Source: Betaproteobacteria bacterium TMED156 (GTDB lineage: Bacteria; Pseudomonadota; Gammaproteobacteria; Burkholderiales; Burkholderiaceae_A). Taken from it: a stretch of 9,487 nucleotides of DNA. Positions 1-8,174 of this stretch are shown here, in pieces (the stretch's first letter is position 1; every line of letters begins with the position of its first letter). The notes beneath the pieces are model-generated. The model was not told where the DNA came from. It ran no database searches and saw only the letters and a program-made list of their open reading frames with translations. Position numbers and translations under genes: made by a program. Location: the NCBI GenBank assembly GCA_002171155.1, contig NHHF01000001.1, positions 1 through 9,487 of the forward strand, written 5' to 3'.

Positions 1-1311
1 TAATCTTTTTATACCAATACGCCAATCGCCTAAAGGCTGAAAAGGTTTTAAATCTATATCAAACTCTTTTATGAAAGCAACTTTTTGATTCCTTTTAGAT
101 ACTACTCCATTACTCTGTCGAGTGCCTCCGCCAGAGTATAAAACATCTCGCTGCGTTTCCATTAATTGATTCCAGGCAGGAACACTTGTTATAAAATCCG
201 TTCCACCATAATTTCTGCCTACCATTAATTCTTTTGTAAAAGTACCGTCAGAAGCATCTGACTTATACTCTAAGGTAATTTGAAACTCTGCATAAGCAGT
301 ATGTTTATTACCAGATTCTGATGTAAAAGAAAGCCCTCCTGGAAATTCTAAGTTTATTTTTACTCTATCAACCTCTGCTTTTGAGTTTTGAGAAAAAGAA
401 AAACTATCTGCAGCTATGAAATAAGTAGACTGTCCACTAGAAGAATCCTGAGAAGTATGCCATTTTAAGTCAAAATTAGGCCCAAGAGTATAAGAAGCAG
501 CAGAAGCCCCTCGAGGAGATGTGTGAGCAGGTTGATTTCTAGTTCCTCTGTAAAAAGACGCTTTTGCACTTTCATAATTTCTTTTGCTAGTTCCTGAAGT
601 AAGGGAAGTTGTAGTATGAATAGCACCACTTACACGAGCAGTAGTTGCAGTAGCCGATCTTGTAACGGCCGATGCTAAAGTTGCCGTTGTTGCAGATCCA
701 ATTGCAGTTATTTTTCTAACTTCATCAATTTCAAAAGCAGTTCCTGCTGCTACTGCTTTTGTAATGGGAGGAGAAAGAGTTCCACGATTACCTGTGCCAG
801 AACCGCTATTTCCTACATTTATAAGTATTCCTTTGTAGTCTTGCCCACTTGAACTAGCTCCCGGGATTCTTACCATAAAAGCCACAGGAGCATCATAACC
901 AAAAACAGCTCCTGTAGAGTCGTCCTCAGTTATTGGCTGAATCATACTGGCTGTAAAAATACTATTTGCTGCAGAAACTATGTTTGTGGATCCCACAGAC
1001 ATTGCAGAAGCAAGAGTAGAGTTTTTTCCTGCTCCTTTTATCTGAATGTATCTAGGATTTAAAGCGAGAGAAGATGTGCTTAATCCAGTAAATAGACCTT
1101 GACCAGCATTATTTACTGCATTTGTAATACTTGTACTACTTACAGTTACAACTCCATGAATAGGTTGAAAAGCTTGAACCGTACCTGCATCAACTATAGA
1201 AGTATCATTTAAATATACTCCTGCAAGCCCTCCCACTACACCTTCTATTTCGCCCGCAGCAACTAGATCATATATAGTAGCTCTTTGTTTTTCAAATGTG
1301 CCTGTTGTCAT
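1..1311 (-). CDS. J: Tail tip / host-specificity protein J, N-terminal part (runs off window)
   Basis: The frame is open for 437 codons from ATG at 1311 to the window edge with no stop, so only the N-terminal part is present. Lambda J (about 1130 aa) forms the central tail tip and contacts the receptor. Residues 11-41 (ATIYDLVAAGEIEGVVGGLA, then YLNDTSIVD) match the J opening pattern of SEGPIEGPVDGL...LNSTPVLD. Residues 248-270 (SAKASFYRGTRNQP) and 300-365 (FSFSQNSKAEVDRVKINLEF, then ITLEYK) match the next conserved blocks of lambda J. Between them, about residues 44-247 have no lambda counterpart; this Ser/Thr/Ala/Gly-rich insert looks beta-structured and includes a stretch of short Ala-Thr repeats near 205-235. 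The start is supported by GAGG seven bases upstream, and the ATG overlaps the TGA of I as ATGA. The J assignment is firm from sequence plus gene order; the role of the insert is unknown. Confidence 0.88.
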   Translation of the reverse strand, partial: MTTGTFEKQRATIYDLVAAGEIEGVVGGLAGVYLNDTSIVDAGTVQAFQPIHGVVTVSSTSITNAVNNAGQGLFTGLSTSSLALNPRYIQIKGAGKNSTLASAMSVGSTNIVSAANSIFTASMIQPITEDDSTGAVFGYDAPVAFMVRIPGASSSGQDYKGILINVGNSGSGTGNRGTLSPPITKAVAAGTAFEIDEVRKITAIGSATTATLASAVTRSATATTARVSGAIHTTTSLTSGTSKRNYESAKASFYRGTRNQPAHTSPRGASAASYTLGPNFDLKWHTSQDSSSGQSTYFIAADSFSFSQNSKAEVDRVKINLEFPGGLSFTSESGNKHTAYAEFQITLEYKSDASDGTFTKELMVGRNYGGTDFITSVPAWNQLMETQRDVLYSGGGTRQSNGVVSKRNQKVAFIKEFDIDLKPFQPLGDWRIGIKRL

Positions 1312-2045
1312 GCGGCTACCTCAAATTCATTGTTTTCACTTGGAACTGCCGTTGTAGGAATATTTGTATTTAAAAAAGAGTTGTAAGCAACATAATATCC
1401 ACCTATCCCATATTGAACTATGCCCCTACCTCTACCTCTGTAGAATTGACTTGTGTACTCTGGACGGAAAGAAACACTCATAGGAGCACCACCAACTAAA
1501 AGTTCTCCGTAACAAACTGGAACAGGCAATCCTTGTTGCATATTATTTTGTGGGCCTTGAAATAAATATCCTTCTTCTTGTTTTTGATCTGTCTCAGGTC
1601 CAGGAGCCATTAATTGTGTTATACCTGCCATAGCAAGATTAGCCCCTATTGTAAATACTAATGTACCTACATTCATTCCGGTTGCCCCAAGCGCACCAGG
1701 AAGTGCTGTGCTCATAAATCCCGAAAAAGGGGGAAAGAATACTGAAGCTATTAGTAATACTCCTGCAAGTAATTTTCCTTTTCCGCTTTTTGCTCCTGCA
1801 GGTACTTCTGTAATAATTATATCTTCATTATTTAATGAAAGTAAAAGTTCTTCTGGATTTTCTAAAAAATCTTTTCCTCTTTTAATCTCGTAAGCTACTC
1901 CAGAATCTGCTCCTTCTATTATATGCTGACGAAAGCCAGGGGTTTGACAATCTATAAGTTTAAATATATCACTAATATTTGTGCAGTTAGTTTCCCAGCT
2001 ACTACCAAATTTAGCTATCTCTCCGACTAATTTAACTTTTTGCAT
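1308..2045 (-). CDS. I: Tail assembly protein I (lambda gpI-like)
   Basis: 245 residues. Lambda gpI is needed with J, L and K to build the tail tip initiator; its exact biochemical role is unclear. The N-terminus (VKLVGEIAKFG, residues 4-14; PGFRQHI, 36-42) resembles a ubiquitin-like fold as in gpI (LYGDLQRFG...PAFRQ). The shared VPAGAKSG motif is at 81-88. Two glycine/alanine-rich hydrophobic stretches follow at about 92-112 and 124-146, ending in the LMAPGPE motif. The family signature GPQNNMQQGLPVPVCYGELL is at 164-183. Compared with lambda gpI (223 aa), the part after the signature is longer, with a Tyr/Gly/Asn-rich tail (about 192-245). The start ATG at 2045 overlaps the end of K by 14 bases; AAGG lies 10 bases upstream, a weak ribosome site, so coupling to K is likely. 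The stop overlaps the J start (ATGA). Confidence 0.9.
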   Translation of the reverse strand: MQKVKLVGEIAKFGSSWETNCTNISDIFKLIDCQTPGFRQHIIEGADSGVAYEIKRGKDFLENPEELLLSLNNEDIIITEVPAGAKSGKGKLLAGVLLIASVFFPPFSGFMSTALPGALGATGMNVGTLVFTIGANLAMAGITQLMAPGPETDQKQEEGYLFQGPQNNMQQGLPVPVCYGELLVGGAPMSVSFRPEYTSQFYRGRGRGIVQYGIGGYYVAYNSFLNTNIPTTAVPSENNEFEVAA

Positions 2046-2730
2046 ATCTTGCGTACCTTAAAATATTTTTTATCCAAAAAGGATATAAACTTTCTCTGCA
2101 GGAGAGTCTATTTTCTGCATGGTGCATAAAAATATCTTCCTCTAAATAAACTCCGCAGTGGTTTGGAATATTATTATATATTTTAAAAATAATAATATCA
2201 CCTCTTTGAGGTTCCCCCACTTCTATAAACCCAAACTTATCAAATAAATCATCAAAATAATTTAATTCTTCTTCCCACCAGTCATCTTTAAATTTCATTG
2301 TTGGAAGAGTAATATCAAACTCTTCTTTATAAAAATCTCTTGCTAAACTCCAACAATCATTTTCTCCAAAAATATAGTCTCTACCAAGCAGTCTTTTTCT
2401 TTCTGGTATATATTCTGCTTTTTCACCGCTTGGTATAGAGTACACAATATAGGGTACTTTAAAATAATCACTTGCTTTTTTATCTGCTTCACTTAATTCT
2501 GGTGAAGCATCTGGGTGACTATGAACTATTGCGTAAATATCTCCCGTCAAACTTGCTCGTAAATAATCATCGCTATTTATTACAAACTCTTCTTCTGGAT
2601 TTTCTGCTTCGTTTGTTGAAGGTATCCAAACTAGCTTTCCTTTTTTATTTTGTAATATTCCACAACCTTCTTCTGGATAAGCATCTAGTAAATACTTTAA
2701 AATTTCTTTATCTTCTTCGCTGTATAACAC
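2032..2730 (-). CDS. K: Tail assembly protein K: JAMM peptidase fused to NlpC/P60 hydrolase
   Basis: 232 residues from a GTG start. Two enzyme domains are visible. Residues about 1-110 form a JAB/MPN metalloprotease domain with Glu21 (PEEGCGIL) and a complete zinc motif HxHx7SxxD: His70, His72, Ser80, Asp83. Residues about 115-232 form an NlpC/P60 cysteine peptidase domain with Cys126 (NDCWSL), His191 (NHCGVYL) and the conserved FMHHAENRLSCRE block at 201-213. This is the architecture of lambda gpK. The P60 domain class cleaves cell-wall peptide cross-links, so a role in passage of the tail tip through peptidoglycan is likely; the JAMM half may process tail proteins (inference). The GTG at 2730 is preferred to an ATG at 2790 because GGAGG lies exactly eight bases upstream and the longer version would overlap L by 83 bases instead of 23. 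Confidence 0.92.
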   Translation of the reverse strand: MLYSEEDKEILKYLLDAYPEEGCGILQNKKGKLVWIPSTNEAENPEEEFVINSDDYLRASLTGDIYAIVHSHPDASPELSEADKKASDYFKVPYIVYSIPSGEKAEYIPERKRLLGRDYIFGENDCWSLARDFYKEEFDITLPTMKFKDDWWEEELNYFDDLFDKFGFIEVGEPQRGDIIIFKIYNNIPNHCGVYLEEDIFMHHAENRLSCRESLYPFWIKNILRYARYAKS

Positions 2731-3895
2731 CGGGGTATCCTCCAAAAGGAAGTGCTTTTGTATTATCCTGTAAAGCAGAGAAAGCTCCACTCACACTCGG
2801 ATGCAGTTTTGCTTGAAATCTAAGTCTACACGATGTTATTTGTTTTCCACATCTATCTGCTTTTGTCCAATAAATATTTTCTGAGATTGAAGTTTGTGTT
2901 CCTCCGTACCCTGTAAGAGAAGTTCTTTGTACTCGCCAAAAAACCCCACTTTGCAAAACTACATCATTGAAAGCTTTATCTCTATACCCATAGTATGCTC
3001 CGCTTGTAGAAAAAGCTTGATAAACACGAATTTTTCTAAACGCACTATTTGTATCGGAAGGAGCAGTTGAAGTAGCTCTTATACAAAACCAATACTGTCT
3101 TGTATCAGCATTATTTACATCAAGTAAAACTCCAGTTGTTCCATATCTCTGTTGAGCCGTGGCAGTAAAATAAAAAGAGTTTTGAGTAAAACTACTTAAT
3201 CCAGAAGCATTACTAGCTGCTCCTGTAACAGCAGTCTTTAACAGTATCATTTCATCACTTTCATTTATTGCTAGTAAGTAATCTGTGCCTCCAATATTTA
3301 TTTTATTATCTAATCTCCAGGAACACCCTCCCTCTTTATTTACTTCGGCTAGAGTTGTAGAAGCTCCTTGATATTTCCAAGGGCAAGCGCCTCCAACTAC
3401 AACTCTTCTTGGAAGCTTTATACCTGCTAAATCAAAAGGGGCTGCAAGTTCAAACTCTACGGCCATAACTGATTTAGATGCAAGTCTATCAATAACATAC
3501 GTTACTGAAGGAAACTCTACAGGAGGAGTTGAGTCTCCACTATTTCCAACTAAATATTTCTCTTGAGTTGTTCTCCGAGTAATTCTTTTACCGATTAAAT
3601 CTTCAAACCCTAAACCACCAAGCGCATCTTTAAAGGTACTCTCTATATTTGCAACTGTCATTGTAGGTCGAGCTATCGCTCCATCTGACTGCACATCAAA
3701 TCCTTCGAGTTCAATTGGAATCGGAGTATATGTTCGTATTGTTCCTCCTACATCTCGAAACTGTATGGAGCTTAAATCTTCGTCAATAGCACTCGTAAAA
3801 TATGCAAATACTCCTGTTGCATATTCTAAATCATACAGAGTAATTATTGAAGATTCTACTCCTTGTTTCTGTACATTTTCAACAATTGCTGTCAT
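2708..3895 (-). CDS. L: Minor tail protein L, Fe-S type, with large inserted domain
   Basis: 395 residues, against 232 in lambda gpL. gpL is a tail tip ring protein whose C-terminal domain binds an iron-sulfur cluster through four cysteines. Residues 1-165 match the gpL N-terminal domain: LYDLEY, then YTPIPIELEGF, RPTMTVANI (76-84), a variable region, and FELAAPFDLAG (148-158). The C-terminal cysteines are recognisable: Cys171 (CPWKYQG), Cys191 (GGCSW), Cys349 and Cys356 (DRCGKQITSC, same CxxxxxxC spacing as lambda). Between Cys191 and Cys349 lies an insert of about 155 residues, rich in aromatic, Ser and Thr residues, with an extra Cys271. The C-terminus carries LPFGGYPG, common in relatives. 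AAGGG lies seven bases before the ATG; the start overlaps the stop of M as ATGA, and the end overlaps K by 23 bases. The insert may be a carbohydrate- or surface-contacting domain (inference only). Confidence 0.9.
   Translation of the reverse strand: MTAIVENVQKQGVESSIITLYDLEYATGVFAYFTSAIDEDLSSIQFRDVGGTIRTYTPIPIELEGFDVQSDGAIARPTMTVANIESTFKDALGGLGFEDLIGKRITRRTTQEKYLVGNSGDSTPPVEFPSVTYVIDRLASKSVMAVEFELAAPFDLAGIKLPRRVVVGGACPWKYQGASTTLAEVNKEGGCSWRLDNKINIGGTDYLLAINESDEMILLKTAVTGAASNASGLSSFTQNSFYFTATAQQRYGTTGVLLDVNNADTRQYWFCIRATSTAPSDTNSAFRKIRVYQAFSTSGAYYGYRDKAFNDVVLQSGVFWRVQRTSLTGYGGTQTSISENIYWTKADRCGKQITSCRLRFQAKLHPSVSGAFSALQDNTKALPFGGYPGVIQRRR
2739..2743 (-). promoter_or_regulatory. Shine-Dalgarno site deciding the GTG start of K
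   Basis: GGAGG on the minus strand, eight bases before GTG at 2730-2728. It lies inside the 3' end of L, encoding part of its conserved PFGGYPG motif. No comparable site precedes the alternative ATG at 2790. Confidence 0.75.
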
Positions 3896-4305
3896 TCATA
3901 AACCCTTCTAAATATTGCACTTAAACTGTAAAAATCTTCATACTGATAACTTTCTTGAAAACTATCACAAACTACTCTTATAGATTTTTCATCATCTGTT
4001 GTATTATCAAGAATACCTGTAGCTTCTTCTGTAGAAGCATGATCTGGAACTGTAAAAACAAAAGTACTTACTCCTTTTAAACTTTTTAAAAATCCTGCAA
4101 TATTTTCTATCTCGCCACGAGTTCTATTTTTAAAAGAAACATTGTACTCTTCTTTTACACTGTTTATTCCATAAGTTGTTCTCTGTTCATATCCATCGCC
4201 AAAATTTACTCTACGAACTTGAGGTACGGCCTTACGAGTCATTCCTTTGTCAGGAAGAACATTTAAACTTCCAAAAGCACTTGATGTTGTAAATCCTAAT
4301 GCCAT
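3892..4305 (-). CDS. M: Minor tail protein M (lambda gpM-like)
   Basis: 137 residues. gpM is the distal tail protein that links the tube to the tip complex. The family block PQVRRVNFGDGYEQR (28-42) followed by GINSVKEEYNVSF (46-58) matches lambda gpM (VRKVRFGDGYSQR...). A middle helix (RTRGEIENIAGFL), STFVFTVPD (80-88) and a C-terminal beta segment (YEDFYSLSAIFRRVYE) complete the fold. Relative to lambda gpM (109 aa) there is an N-terminal extension of about 15 residues and an acidic insert around 89-107. The start ATG overlaps the tape measure stop (TAATG), and AGGA sits eight bases upstream, so both reinitiation and direct initiation are possible. The stop overlaps the L start. Confidence 0.92.
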   Translation of the reverse strand: MALGFTTSSAFGSLNVLPDKGMTRKAVPQVRRVNFGDGYEQRTTYGINSVKEEYNVSFKNRTRGEIENIAGFLKSLKGVSTFVFTVPDHASTEEATGILDNTTDDEKSIRVVCDSFQESYQYEDFYSLSAIFRRVYE

Positions 4306-7300
4306 TATCCTGATCCTGCCCCATAAGGACTTAACATTCCTCCAGGTCTTTTTTGATTATGAATTTCTTTTTGTACTGCTGCAGCTATTGCCTTACCAAA
4401 ATTTGCATTGGAGTCAGCAGCAGTATTTGTTTGGGTTTGCGCTGTTCCGTCAGATGCCATTGAAACATTTACTGTTACATTATTTTGGTTTTGTCCGCCG
4501 CCTCCTGTAAACTCTACAGGTATTGCTGACTTTCCTTGCCCAAGAGGAACTACTGCTTCTGTGCCATGTAAAATTGCTGGATATCCTGCGTTTCTTCCTC
4601 TTGCAATTCCTCCAGCAGAGTACTCTTTAAATACACCTCCGTATCTTCCGCCGTAAAGATCTGCTCCTCCAAACGGCATATCAATGTTTGACTGCACAGT
4701 AGGAGGACCCCCTGTGGGGGCAAAAGCTTGAAAAACAGCACTTGCAATTTTCATTGCAATCATCTTTGCAATCATTTGATTTAAAGCAGCCACAACGTTT
4801 CTTGCCATATCAAGAAAAGAGTCTCGCATAGATTTTATACCGCCGTCTAGTGATGCTATTGAATCTGCTAATCCGTCAGTAAATGCTTGTTGTACGTTTT
4901 TCAATCCTTCTGTTACAATTTTTAATTTTTGCTGAGTTCTTATTTGCTTTTCTAAATTGGCTAGCTGTTCTGCACTTAAATTTGCTCTTGTTTGGCCTGT
5001 TGATATAAGAAACTCTTCTATTCCTCTTTGTACAGGATCTAACATGCCTATTTGTGCTAAACGGTCTTGATCTTCATTTCGAAGTCTCAAGGCATCAATT
5101 GATAGATCAATTGCTCGTTGTTTAGTTTTAAGCATATCTTGCTCTATGCCTAGTTGTTGTTTTGCAAGCTCAAGATTTACACGAGCTTGTTCTTCACTTA
5201 TCTCTCCTTTATTATTTTTTGCTCTCTCAAGTTCAACCTCAGCAGCAGTTATGGCCATGCTTGCAATTCCTATTTTTGCTCGCTGCTCTGCTAAATCAAA
5301 TGATTGTTTCGCATTAGCTAAAGATGTACGAGATTGCCCTATACTACCTGCACCATCAACATCAAAGGCTCTACCTCTTTGTGCTGCTTTTGCTTTAACT
5401 CTTGCATCATTTTGAGCAATTATAGTTCCTAATTTTTCTTTTTCTAAAGCTAAATCTGTTAAACTTATACCAATTTCTTGTGCTTTTAATCTAAGATTTT
5501 CTTGTGCAATACTTAACTGAATGTCTGCTGCTGTTGCAGCATCTTTTGCTTGCTCAAGAGTTATTCCATTAACTGCTGCTCCTTCCTCCTTAACAATTGT
5601 TAATTGTTCATTTGAACTTATTATATTTTGCTCTGCTTTTAACTGTGCATTTATAAGAGGTAAAATTTGAGATGCAATTCTTAGGCTTCGTGCTTCAAAA
5701 GTATTTCCTGCTTGAAGCATTTCTGTCCTCTGCAGTTCGTTTGATAAGATCGCTTTTTCTATATTTAGCTGCTCATTCATTGACCCTCGAATTCTATCTC
5801 GTGCAGCCTGGAATCGTGCATTTCTTTGTTCTATTTCGGTTTTTTCGTGGGATAATCTTATTATCTCTTTATCATTTGCTATAATTTGATCTGCTAACTT
5901 TAGAGCACCCTGAATTTCACTGTCATTGCCCTTATTTGCAGCCGCATTTCCGGCATAAACTCGTAAATTGCGCGCCATCTCAGATCCCGTTTCCGCGCTA
6001 GCATCAGTAAAGCCTCCTTGTTTGGCGAACTTGCCATACCTATCTCTAAGCTTTCCCATTGTCTCTACTGCTCTTATCTGATCGTCCAAAACAACTTGCT
6101 GGCCTTTTTGGCCGTCTTGTTGACCCTTGACAAATGCATCATATGCTAAAAGTAAATTTTGCAGGGGAGCCTGAGGAACGCCCTTAACAACCTGTGCTAG
6201 CTCAGCATTTAATGCCTTTTGCAACTCTATAAGTTGTGCGGTTGCATTACCAGCGCTTTGGAGTCCAGTATCCAGTCTTCGCATTGCTTCTCCTTGTTCA
6301 TCTGTTAATTCTACTCCATCCTTTGCTGCTTTATTTAGTACAATAAAACGACTGTCTAATACTACTAACTTATCCGTTGTACCAACTAATCTTGTTTGTA
6401 GAGTTTTGTACTCCTGCGAATTTTTATTTGTAATACTGTTAAGTTGTGCTATATCTTCAACAAGTTGAGGAATATTTGCATCTCTTGTTGCATTTCCTAA
6501 TTGTATTATTCTTTCCTCTATACTAAAAGCGCCACTAAGTCGATATTTTACTACTTTATCTAAATGTTTTTCAGTGTCTTCCAATCGAGAATTTACTTCT
6601 TGTACTGCAGCATCTAGTTCTTCCGCTTGTTTTTTTGCTGGGAAGAAGAAATCAAAAGCCATTTTACCTAAGTCAAATAGTAAGAAAGCTAAACCAATAA
6701 AAGAAGCAGCTCTAAATGCTTTATCAATAAGTCCAGGCAGTCTTTTACCTTGTTTTGCAACAAAAGCGAAAGCTTTAGTCCAAGCAACTTGAAACTGTTT
6801 TGCTCTAACTTTATTATTTACAGTGAATGTTTTCCAACGAGTTGAAATTTGTGTAGCAGCTGAACTTGCTGCCTTTACTCTTAGTGCGTAAGATCTTTCA
6901 AGGTCTCTTAGTTGCTCTTTATTATAGCCTTTAAGTTTTCCTGTAAGAATCTTGCCTTCAGCATCCATCTGCTTTCTAGCATTTGAAAGAATTCTGCCCG
7001 CATTTCTTTGAGCCGATTTTGACTTACTTTGTCCTGTTAAAAAGTCAACACCAGCTCGTCCATCCTGTTTTCCTACACCCAGTTTGCTTACATCTGCTTT
7101 TTGCGCTAATTTTCCTGCTTTTTCTAAATATTTATCTTGATTTTTTGACAGACTCGCTGCTGCTTTTTCCATCTCTCCTAGCTCTTCTCTAAGACCTCCA
7201 AGAGCTTTTTGAGCCAATCGTGAAGATTTTTTTGAAGCCTTACCAAATGCTTCAAAATCAGGAATTACAGATTTTACTAAAGGAGCAGTAAAAATAGTTA

Positions 7301-8174
7301 AAGTTCCTACTAATGCTAATAGATTATTTGATAAGAAAGTAAGAACAGGAGTTATTACATTTACTACTGCGATTTTTATACTATTTGATAAGTCATCAAA
7401 TGCTTTCATAAACTTTTGAACAGCAAGGGCATCTTCATCTATTACTTTTGAAATTTGACCAAATTTTCTCTCTGCTTCAGCTAAAGTAAAGTTTGCAACT
7501 GCTTGACTTCTTTCAAACGCGCTTAACTGATCTACATTCTTTCCTAGGCTTTGAGCATATTCTTCTGTGGCAGGTTTTAGACGAAGTATAATACCTAATT
7601 CATCTAAAAGTTCCGGCTCAGCTTTTGTAACACCTCTTATTAATCTATTGAAAGAATCTTCTAAAGGTCTGCCTAATGCGAATGAAGCGTTTTTTGCTGC
7701 CTCTGCAAGTCCTACAAGTTGTTCTTGATTAAGACCCGCCGCAGTTCCTATAGCAGTAGCTTGTGCAGCCTCTTGATACCTAAGCTGACCAAGGGTAGCA
7801 TCTTGAAGGGCTTTAGTGATTCTTGGAAAGGAAGTACCTACAATTCCTGCATATTCTTCTTGTGCAGCAATTAGATTTCTAACATTTGCTGCTTCTTGTA
7901 AAAATTGAAAAGCAGCCGTAACAGCAAAAACTTGAGCGGCGAATGCAGCATAAGCAGGAACAATACCATTAGAGATAGAAGAAGCGAGGTTTGCAAAGTT
8001 TTTACCTGTACCTTGCGCAGTTTGCATCAAAGCTCTTTGTTGTTTCGATGCTCTACCAGCACCTTTTTCAGTTTTTCCTAATGCATCCTCTAGCTGTTTT
8101 TGACTAAGCGCAACTTTTTTGGTTGTGCCTTTATCATCAACAACTACATCAATTTCAATTTTTTTCTTTGCCAT
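4305..8174 (-). CDS. H: Tape measure protein (tail length determinant)
   Basis: 1289 residues. Tape measure proteins run inside the tail tube, fix its length, and are ejected ahead of DNA. The N-terminal 250 residues are a basic start followed by helices with the PRITKALQDA...LGQLRYQEAAQA and LGRPLEDSFNRLIRGVTKAE blocks typical of lambda-like tape measures. Hydrophobic segments lie at about 267-300 and 489-511, candidates for membrane insertion during DNA delivery. Residues about 515-1125 are long charged helices and coiled coils (Gln/Ala/Glu/Lys-rich). The C-terminal end is glycine-rich with the conserved AGYPAILHGTEAVVPL (196-211 counted from 1000, i.e. 1196-1211) seen in many homologues; in lambda the H C-terminus is removed by proteolysis. 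At about 0.15 nm per residue the tail would be near 190 nm. No ribosome site precedes the ATG; it overlaps the GT stop as TAATG, suggesting coupling. A GC-richer patch lies at 5935-6260. Confidence 0.95.
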   Translation of the reverse strand: MAKKKIEIDVVVDDKGTTKKVALSQKQLEDALGKTEKGAGRASKQQRALMQTAQGTGKNFANLASSISNGIVPAYAAFAAQVFAVTAAFQFLQEAANVRNLIAAQEEYAGIVGTSFPRITKALQDATLGQLRYQEAAQATAIGTAAGLNQEQLVGLAEAAKNASFALGRPLEDSFNRLIRGVTKAEPELLDELGIILRLKPATEEYAQSLGKNVDQLSAFERSQAVANFTLAEAERKFGQISKVIDEDALAVQKFMKAFDDLSNSIKIAVVNVITPVLTFLSNNLLALVGTLTIFTAPLVKSVIPDFEAFGKASKKSSRLAQKALGGLREELGEMEKAAASLSKNQDKYLEKAGKLAQKADVSKLGVGKQDGRAGVDFLTGQSKSKSAQRNAGRILSNARKQMDAEGKILTGKLKGYNKEQLRDLERSYALRVKAASSAATQISTRWKTFTVNNKVRAKQFQVAWTKAFAFVAKQGKRLPGLIDKAFRAASFIGLAFLLFDLGKMAFDFFFPAKKQAEELDAAVQEVNSRLEDTEKHLDKVVKYRLSGAFSIEERIIQLGNATRDANIPQLVEDIAQLNSITNKNSQEYKTLQTRLVGTTDKLVVLDSRFIVLNKAAKDGVELTDEQGEAMRRLDTGLQSAGNATAQLIELQKALNAELAQVVKGVPQAPLQNLLLAYDAFVKGQQDGQKGQQVVLDDQIRAVETMGKLRDRYGKFAKQGGFTDASAETGSEMARNLRVYAGNAAANKGNDSEIQGALKLADQIIANDKEIIRLSHEKTEIEQRNARFQAARDRIRGSMNEQLNIEKAILSNELQRTEMLQAGNTFEARSLRIASQILPLINAQLKAEQNIISSNEQLTIVKEEGAAVNGITLEQAKDAATAADIQLSIAQENLRLKAQEIGISLTDLALEKEKLGTIIAQNDARVKAKAAQRGRAFDVDGAGSIGQSRTSLANAKQSFDLAEQRAKIGIASMAITAAEVELERAKNNKGEISEEQARVNLELAKQQLGIEQDMLKTKQRAIDLSIDALRLRNEDQDRLAQIGMLDPVQRGIEEFLISTGQTRANLSAEQLANLEKQIRTQQKLKIVTEGLKNVQQAFTDGLADSIASLDGGIKSMRDSFLDMARNVVAALNQMIAKMIAMKIASAVFQAFAPTGGPPTVQSNIDMPFGGADLYGGRYGGVFKEYSAGGIARGRNAGYPAILHGTEAVVPLGQGKSAIPVEFTGGGGQNQNNVTVNVSMASDGTAQTQTNTAADSNANFGKAIAAAVQKEIHNQKRPGGMLSPYGAGSG

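Noticed and set aside
5564..5603. 14-bp palindrome TTAACAATTGTTAA next to an AAGGAGGAAGGAG Shine-Dalgarno-like run inside the tape measure gene
   Set aside because: The nearest downstream ATG is out of frame and reads only two codons before a stop. The purine run encodes Lys-Glu-Glu-Gly and the palindrome is simple AT-rich sequence, so an internal start or operator is not supported.
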